A stretch of 64,000 nucleotides of DNA. It comes from Allacma fusca (taxonomy: Eukaryota; Arthropoda; Collembola; Symphypleona; Sminthuridae). The notes beneath the pieces are model-generated. The model saw only the letters and a list, made by a program, of their open reading frames with translations. It made no database searches and had not been told where the DNA came from. The position numbers and the translations under genes are program-made. The stretch is from the NCBI GenBank assembly GCA_947179485.1, contig CAMXBY010000007.1:1-64000 (forward strand), given 5' to 3'. Below, piece after piece: positions 58,421-64,000 of the stretch. Each line of letters opens with the position of its first letter. Position 1 is the first letter of the stretch.

Positions 58421-58753
58421 AGGAATTACAAAAACGTCTTTTTCGAATAATTATTCTTCTTCACCCAATCAATACCAACTGTAGTCCCATTTCAGTATTA
58501 ATTCTACAATCTTTTTTAAAAACATATACACCTGGCTTGGCAATAATACACACGCTTTTTCCCATGTTTTCGTTATGAAATATTTCAATGGCCTAAAAGT
58601 ATTCCCTGAGAAATGTATAGCATCAGATTAATTAGCTAATTTTATCCCTCCGCGAAGTACTGGTGACCCCTCATGAAATTTCAAAAAAAGTGATTTTGAC
58701 CCCCCTTGGAAAACACACTTTGTACATGTATGGCAAGTTCACATGTTACCCAT

Positions 58754-59109
58754 CACTCTAATAACTCCGGACTGAACCTAATCATGGCCGGTAGAATTTT
58801 TAAATCCCAGCAGGAAGAATATGCACACGTATCATGGCCAGGAAGCATTTGATCTTGCTGTGCATACTAGTAAAAATTCAATCCCAACAGGAATAATATA
58901 TTCTTGGATATTTCAAGCATGCCTGGCGTAACTTGGAATGAATGCTGTAAGCATAGTTAAATTATGGATACTTGCAGGATTAAAATAGGACTTGCAAAGC
59001 AAGCATAAATTCATCCCTCGTTTTCCGGATTAAAGGATGAATTTAATTCAGAATCGGCATAATTCTGTTTGATCCTGCATCATATGGTGTTCCCGGAGTT
59101 TTTAGAGTG
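58754..59109. mobile_element. TIR MITE with CACTCTAA ends (356 bp)
   Basis: The left end is CACTCTAATAACTCCGGAC and the right end inverted is CACTCTAAAAACTCCGGGA (16 of 19 match). No clear target duplication was found; flanks are CAT and CAC. The interior is non-coding. The superfamily is not assigned. Confidence 0.75.
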
Positions 59110-59605
59110 CACCATACTGCAAATTATTGAGGCACCCTAGAACAAGCCCAAAAACTTCAGTTGCCTTTCATTTTAGTAAAATTTAGTTTACCTTATCAAT
59201 TTTGGGGAACTGATGGCAAATTATATCACAAATTTGCTTTCGAATTCTTGAATTTGTTAGATCAATGCCTTGTGTTTCAAAAAAATTTCTGGTTTGACTA
59301 TTGAGTTGTAACCAGTCTTGTTTGCTGAACTGCATGTGTTCATCATTTAGAAAAAGAAGCAGATTGTGGCCATACTCTGGTAACGGAATAACATCATTCT
59401 GTAATCATATTTTTTATTTATATTAGATAATTCTGAAAAGCGCATTGAGAATTCCTCCTTAAGTGTTTATTTTGTAGTGCACTGAAAAGTTTGACTGCAA
59501 AAACATTAACTTCAAATACCGCATTCTCTCCACTGTCCATTGTCACTTCCTCGTTTGACTAGTGGTATTTGAAAGCAACAAAATTATTAGGTTCTTGATT
59601 ATTAC
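59110..59605. other. Non-coding, no feature recognised
   Basis: The stretch is AT-rich, without a coding frame or repeat that I could tie to the rest of the window. Confidence 0.55.
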
Positions 59606-59609
59606 GTCA

Positions 59610-59745
59610 CTTGATTTTTGACCACGAACGCCAGAAAATCCAGAACGCTATCAATACATGAAAGCTACATCATTTTAATTCATTTAATGTCTAATATGTA
59701 TTGATAGAGAATTTACCCAAAGTTAGAATTTAATAAAGTTGGTTA
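59610..59745 (-). mobile_element. Inverted fragment of the Helitron-like repeat
   Basis: Read on the minus strand, CATCTTTTAACCA...TAACTTTGGGTA...AATTAAAATGATGTAGCT...AGCGTTCTGGAT matches the interior of the three copies to the right (e.g. 60215-60355) and also CGTGGTCAAAAATYA of copy 3. It lies just upstream of copy 1 in the opposite direction. Confidence 0.75.
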
Positions 59746-59777
59746 AAAGATGGTGACTGAACGTATAAGCCGCACTA

Positions 59778-61138
59778 TCCTTTATCCTATATACTAATTT
59801 GAAAGACGTCGTCTTGATGATGATGATGATGGCAGTCGTCACTTATGTACGTGACATGTTGATGCATGGCGGTTAATTTTTTTCATTCTTAAAATTGCTT
59901 TGATTTTTATTTTAAAACATTAATTATTTTTGCTCGAATGAAAGAAATACGAACCGCTATTCTTTTTTAACATTTATTTTTTGTTTACTTTAACGTGCTA
60001 AAGTTATAGTAACCAAGTGTTACTGCCACTTAATCCTGTTCAAGTCAACACAAAATATTACTATTTTAGATTACAAAGCAGTAAAAATTAAAACAGAGAG
60101 AAAAGAAGTACCATAATGTTAAACAAGTAACTACCTTGCATATTGGAATGTGTGTCAAATCAACTACCACTTGCTTATTGTCGTACGCATTTGAATATTA
60201 GTACAGTTTAATCATCTTTTAACCACCACGATTAAATTTTAACTTTGGGTAGGAGAGTAAGTAGAATATAAGAGTAACTTTGGGGTCCACCAACGCATGT
60301 CAGACATACAAGTAATTAAAATGATGTAGCTATCATGCATTAACAGCGTTCTGGATTATTAAAAATAATTTGACCCTTTCCTGGTCCATGGGTAAATAAT
60401 TAATTTTTGTAAGCCAAGATTGAATGTTTCACGTCTAATAATCAAACATTATTCAAAAGTTTGAGAACAATTCTAAAATAGTAAAAGGAGAGGCTTCAGT
60501 TTTTAAAAAACAGCTAATCCTATTTTGACCAAATTCTGTGGAAATGTTGCTAACAAAGTATGATGCGTTTAGTTTTCTTAAGTGTTTTATATCTAGCTAC
60601 GCCGCCAATTGCATGCGATGTTTATTTGTGACTACAGATACAACCAATACAACAATGAAGTTATTTCAAAAACCTACGAAATGTAGGTAAAACAGTGAAT
60701 ATTAAGCAATTGCTTATGCAGGTCAGTGACAGGGCACTTGAAATAAAATATAAAATAATATAAAAATTGCCAAATAAATAGAAAGGCATTTCTGCATGGA
60801 ATCTGAGGGCCTTTGTTTTTTGTTTTACCCTGACCAGTCCAGAGTGGACCCCCTTAAAGGAGGTTTTTTAAAAATAAAAATTAAATTTTTGATTTTAGCT
60901 TTTTCCAAGGTATGTAATGAAAAGAATATATTAATAAGCGACGACGTTGGTTTCTGTCACAGATTTTGCCCAATCGAAAAGGGTTGGAGATTTAAAGGAT
61001 CCGCTGCATTTATTTAAACGAAGAACAGCCTTTTATGTAAAAACGGCATAATTATATATTATTAAATGTTTTTTATGATTTACAAATAATTGCAATCCCA
61101 GTTTTCCCATCCACCTTGGTGGATGGCTTGCATGCTAG
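59778..61138 (+). mobile_element. Helitron-like element, copy 1
   Basis: The 5' end is TCCTTTATCCTATATACTAAT, preceded by A. The 3' end is a hairpin with 9-bp arms CCATCCACC/GGTGGATGG (61107-61126), 8 nt, then CTAG (61135-61138). A 5' TC and a 3' hairpin before CTRR are Helitron hallmarks. The element is 1361 bp and non-coding, with a GAT microsatellite near the start. The 73-codon frame at 60796-61017 is not kept intact in copy 2 and is not called as a gene. Confidence 0.85.
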
Positions 61139-62645
61139 TACTAATCTGAAAGTGATTGTCTTGATGATGATGATAGTGCCAGTCGTCACTTATGTACATG
61201 ACATGTTGAAGCATAGCGGTTCATTTTTTTTCTTTCAATGAAAAAAATGCTTTAATTTTTATTTTAAAGCATTTATTTGCTCGAATGAAAGGAAAAAATT
61301 AAACTTCTTTTTCTTTATTTTTTAACATTTCTTTTTTGTTTGCTTGGACAGGCTTAAATTATAGTAACCAAATGTTACTACAACTTAATTCGGTTCAAGA
61401 CAACAAAAATAATGCCATTTTAGATTACAAACCAAAAATAAATAAAAAAGAGAGAAAAGAAATACTGCATTGCTAAACAAGTTGCCAACAAAAGTTACTA
61501 TCTTGCATCTTGGAATTTGTATGGTTAATTCGAATCAACTACTACTTGCTTATTGTGTACGCCTTTGAATATTTAGTAGTTTGGCTAACATTGATTGGCC
61601 ATCATTTTTTAACTACCACTATTAATTCTAACTTTGGATATGAGAGTAATTTAGAGTATAAGAGTAACTTTGGGGTATACCAACACATGTCAGACATAAA
61701 ATTAATTAAAATAGCTATTATACATTGACAGCGTCCTGGATTGCTAAACAAATTGACACTTGCATGGTCAAAAATTAGGGTCTTATTGATTCATTAAATT
61801 AGGGTTAGCTAATATTTTGTGGTCAATTCATATAATTTTAATAATGGGTTCTAGCAAAAAGCATAAAACAAAGACAATTTCAAATTTAAAATATTTGCTC
61901 GGCTAAAATAATTTAATTGCCATTTTATAAGTACCCAGTAGAGCACCTATTTACTAAACAGCATTGAAATATTTTCAAAACAATATTTATGTCACGGAAA
62001 AGTTTGAGAACAATAATTATAAAAATTTTTCTTTGAGTACCGACTTCACGCAGTAAAAGAGAGGCATCAGTTTTTAAAAATCAGCTAATTCTATTTTGAC
62101 CAAAGTCTGTGGCAATGTTGCTAACATAAGTAGGGAGCGTTTAGTTTTCTTAAGAGTGTGTTTTATATCTAGCTACGATGCCAGTTCCATTCAATGTTAA
62201 TTTGTGACTATACAGATAAAGTCAAAAGATACTTCAAAAACCTATGAAATGTAGGTAAAACTGAATATTAAGCCATTGCTTATGTAGGTCAGTGACGGGG
62301 CACTTTGACTTTGATTAACATATATATAGTCAAATAAATAGAAAGGCTGTTCTGCATGGAATCTGAGGGTCTTTATTATTATTTTTTACCCTGACCGGTC
62401 CAGAGTTGACCTCCCTTAAATTCATATGTCTTTAAAATTTAACGACGAAGTAAGTTTCTGTTACAGATTTTACCCAATCGAAACGGATTGTAGGTTTAAA
62501 GGATCCGTTGTATTTATTTAAACGAAGAACAGCCTATGTAAAAACGGCCTAATTATATAATGTTAAGTTTAATGTTTTTTTACAAATTGCAAATCATTGC
62601 AATCCCAGTTTTCCCATCCACCTTGGTGGATGGCTTGAATGCTAG
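61139..62645 (+). mobile_element. Helitron-like element, copy 2 (head-to-tail)
   Basis: It starts directly after the CTAG of copy 1 with TACTAATCTGAAAG, having lost the first bases. It ends with the same hairpin (62614-62633), 8 nt and CTAG (62642-62645). It is collinear with copy 1 throughout (AGTCGTCACTTATGTAC, TATAGTAACCAA, GAATCTGAGGG, TTAAAGGATCCG) at roughly 80-85% by eye. Length is 1507 bp. Confidence 0.85.
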
Positions 62646-63290
62646 TCCTTTATACTAATTTGAAAGTGATTGTCTTGATGATGGTGCCAGTCGTCACTTA
62701 TGTACATTACATGTCGAAGTATAGCGGTTCATTTTTTTCTTTCATTCATGAAAAAAATTCTTTGAATTTTATTTTATTCACTTTTTTGCAGGAATGAAAA
62801 AAATGAGCTTCTGTTCTTTTTTATAATTTCTCTTTTGTTTGCTTGGACAGGCTTACGTTATAGTAACCAAGTGTTACTACAACTTAATCCTGTTCAAGTA
62901 AAACAAGTCATTTTAGATACAAGCCAGAAAAAATTAAAGAAGCGAGAAAAGAAATAATGAAATGCTAAACAAGTTACCACCAAGTTACTATCTTGCATCT
63001 CGGAATGTGTATGATTAATTTGAATCATCTACCACTTGTTTATAGTGTACGCCTTTAAATATTTAGTACAGTGTGACTAATATGCTCGGGGTTCATCCGG
63101 TTCATCTTTTAACCACTACCATTAAATTCTAACTGCTGGGAAGAACGTAAGTAGAGTATAAGAGTAACTTAACATTGGGGTCCGTCAACATTTGGAAGAC
63201 ATACAGTGATGTAGCTATCCTGCAATGTTAGCGTTCTGAATGATTCAAAACGTTTGGCACTTTCGTGGTCAAAAATTAGGATAAATAAAT
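62646..63290 (+). mobile_element. Helitron-like element, copy 3, 3'-incomplete
   Basis: It begins TCCTTTATACTAATTTGAAAG immediately after the CTAG of copy 2, with no base between. Similarity continues to about GTGGTCAAAAATTAGG (63283) and then stops; no 3' hairpin is found before the window end. Confidence 0.8.
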
Positions 63291-64000
63291 ATAAATACCC
63301 AGTTTAAAAAAAATTTAAGAAATCTCGCTTGACGGAAATCTTACAGGATTCAAAATCATCAATGTTACTGAATAACAGAAAAATGAGGAGATATGAGTTC
63401 AAAATAATAATTAACAGGCAAGACTGCCGGATACTTAATGTGGAAATGCAAATGCAAAATATTACAAACAAAATAAAATTCCCGGGAACAAATCGATTAC
63501 CCAGAAAATGATTGTTCTTGATGACAAAAGTTTGGTGTATAGATATATTAAGACACATGTCTCAACATTAAAGTTTAACAAGATTGGGTCTGAACGTCTG
63601 AAGAAAAGATTTTAACTCTGAAGAAAATATTCCTAGAAATTTTGCTCTTTTTAACTCTAGGGCTACGCTTATTTTAATTTTGACTTGGTAAAATTTACAA
63701 CGAATTTTAAATTTCAGTTAGCAGTTTTAATTTAAATCCTTTTGAGTTTGTTAAACAGGAAAGCCGTTTAAAGGCTTGAAAAACAAAGCAATTTCCGTGT
63801 ACACCGTTTGTTGCTCAAGGTGTTTGCCAGTTTACGGTACGCAAGCCAGATTTTTGTGTTCAAAAAGCTAAATTGCCTATAAGCATTGTAATGATAATAT
63901 TTTTCCAGAAATCCAGCAGGGTACATACACGCACCAACTCTATACTATTCTATCAAAGACATATTTGTAATTTTGCTCTAATTCTACTGCATAACTACAC
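63291..64000. other. Non-coding, no feature recognised
   Basis: The stretch is AT-rich and unlike the other Helitron copies. The overlapping frames at 63304-63558 (-) and 63329-63511 (+) show no domain. Confidence 0.55.

Noticed and set aside
60796-61017. 73-codon frame as a gene
   Set aside because: It lies wholly within a non-autonomous Helitron-like copy and is not preserved in the paralogous copy 2.

Overview
This is an animal nuclear window, most likely from an invertebrate such as an arthropod; the species cannot be told from the sequence. The evidence is AT-rich non-coding DNA, short phase-consistent GT-AG introns, and a dense mix of eukaryotic transposable elements (non-LTR retrotransposon, tRNA-derived SINE, hAT, pogo-like and other TIR elements, Helitrons). 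Nothing points to a prokaryote: there are no operons, CRISPR arrays, rRNA or tRNA genes.

Layout. (1) 1-36484 is one uninterrupted satellite array that runs off the left edge. It has about 42 head-to-tail monomers in two lengths, about 973 bp and about 777 bp, which differ by an internal duplication of about 195 bp. Each monomer contains copies of a 32-bp word arranged as an inverted pair; the same word builds a free-standing MITE at 53921-54291. (2) The last monomer is split by a hAT element (36485-37737), and satellite resumes to about 37954. (3) 37955-42805 is a dead 5'-truncated LINE broken by a hAT element (38254-39360, landing exactly in the endonuclease GGDFNA motif) and by a minus-strand SINE (41854-42461). 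(4) 42806-43005 is a foldback repeat, and 43899-46059 (minus) is a decayed C2H2-finger transposase-like gene. (5) 47342-47843 is a hAT MITE. (6) 48059-50598 (minus) holds six exons of an apparently intact host gene of unknown function (447 codons visible, 5' end not found). (7) 50005-59109 is a transposon graveyard with a four-level nest at 52496-55147, a pogo-like MITE, a foldback, another TIR MITE and several orphan hAT ends. (8) 59778-63290 is a head-to-tail array of three Helitron-like copies, with an inverted fragment of the same repeat just upstream.

The recurring theme is a set of non-autonomous hAT-type elements: 8-bp target duplications and CAG...CTG or TAGG...CCTA ends, each with terminal regions packed with its own short word (GTACCC, CATGT, GGTTTAAACC, ACCTGA, CAAGT, perhaps GTAACG and GAGTAC). 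The only stretch that looks like a working host gene is the six-exon minus-strand gene. All other long reading frames are transposon remnants or chance frames in repeats.
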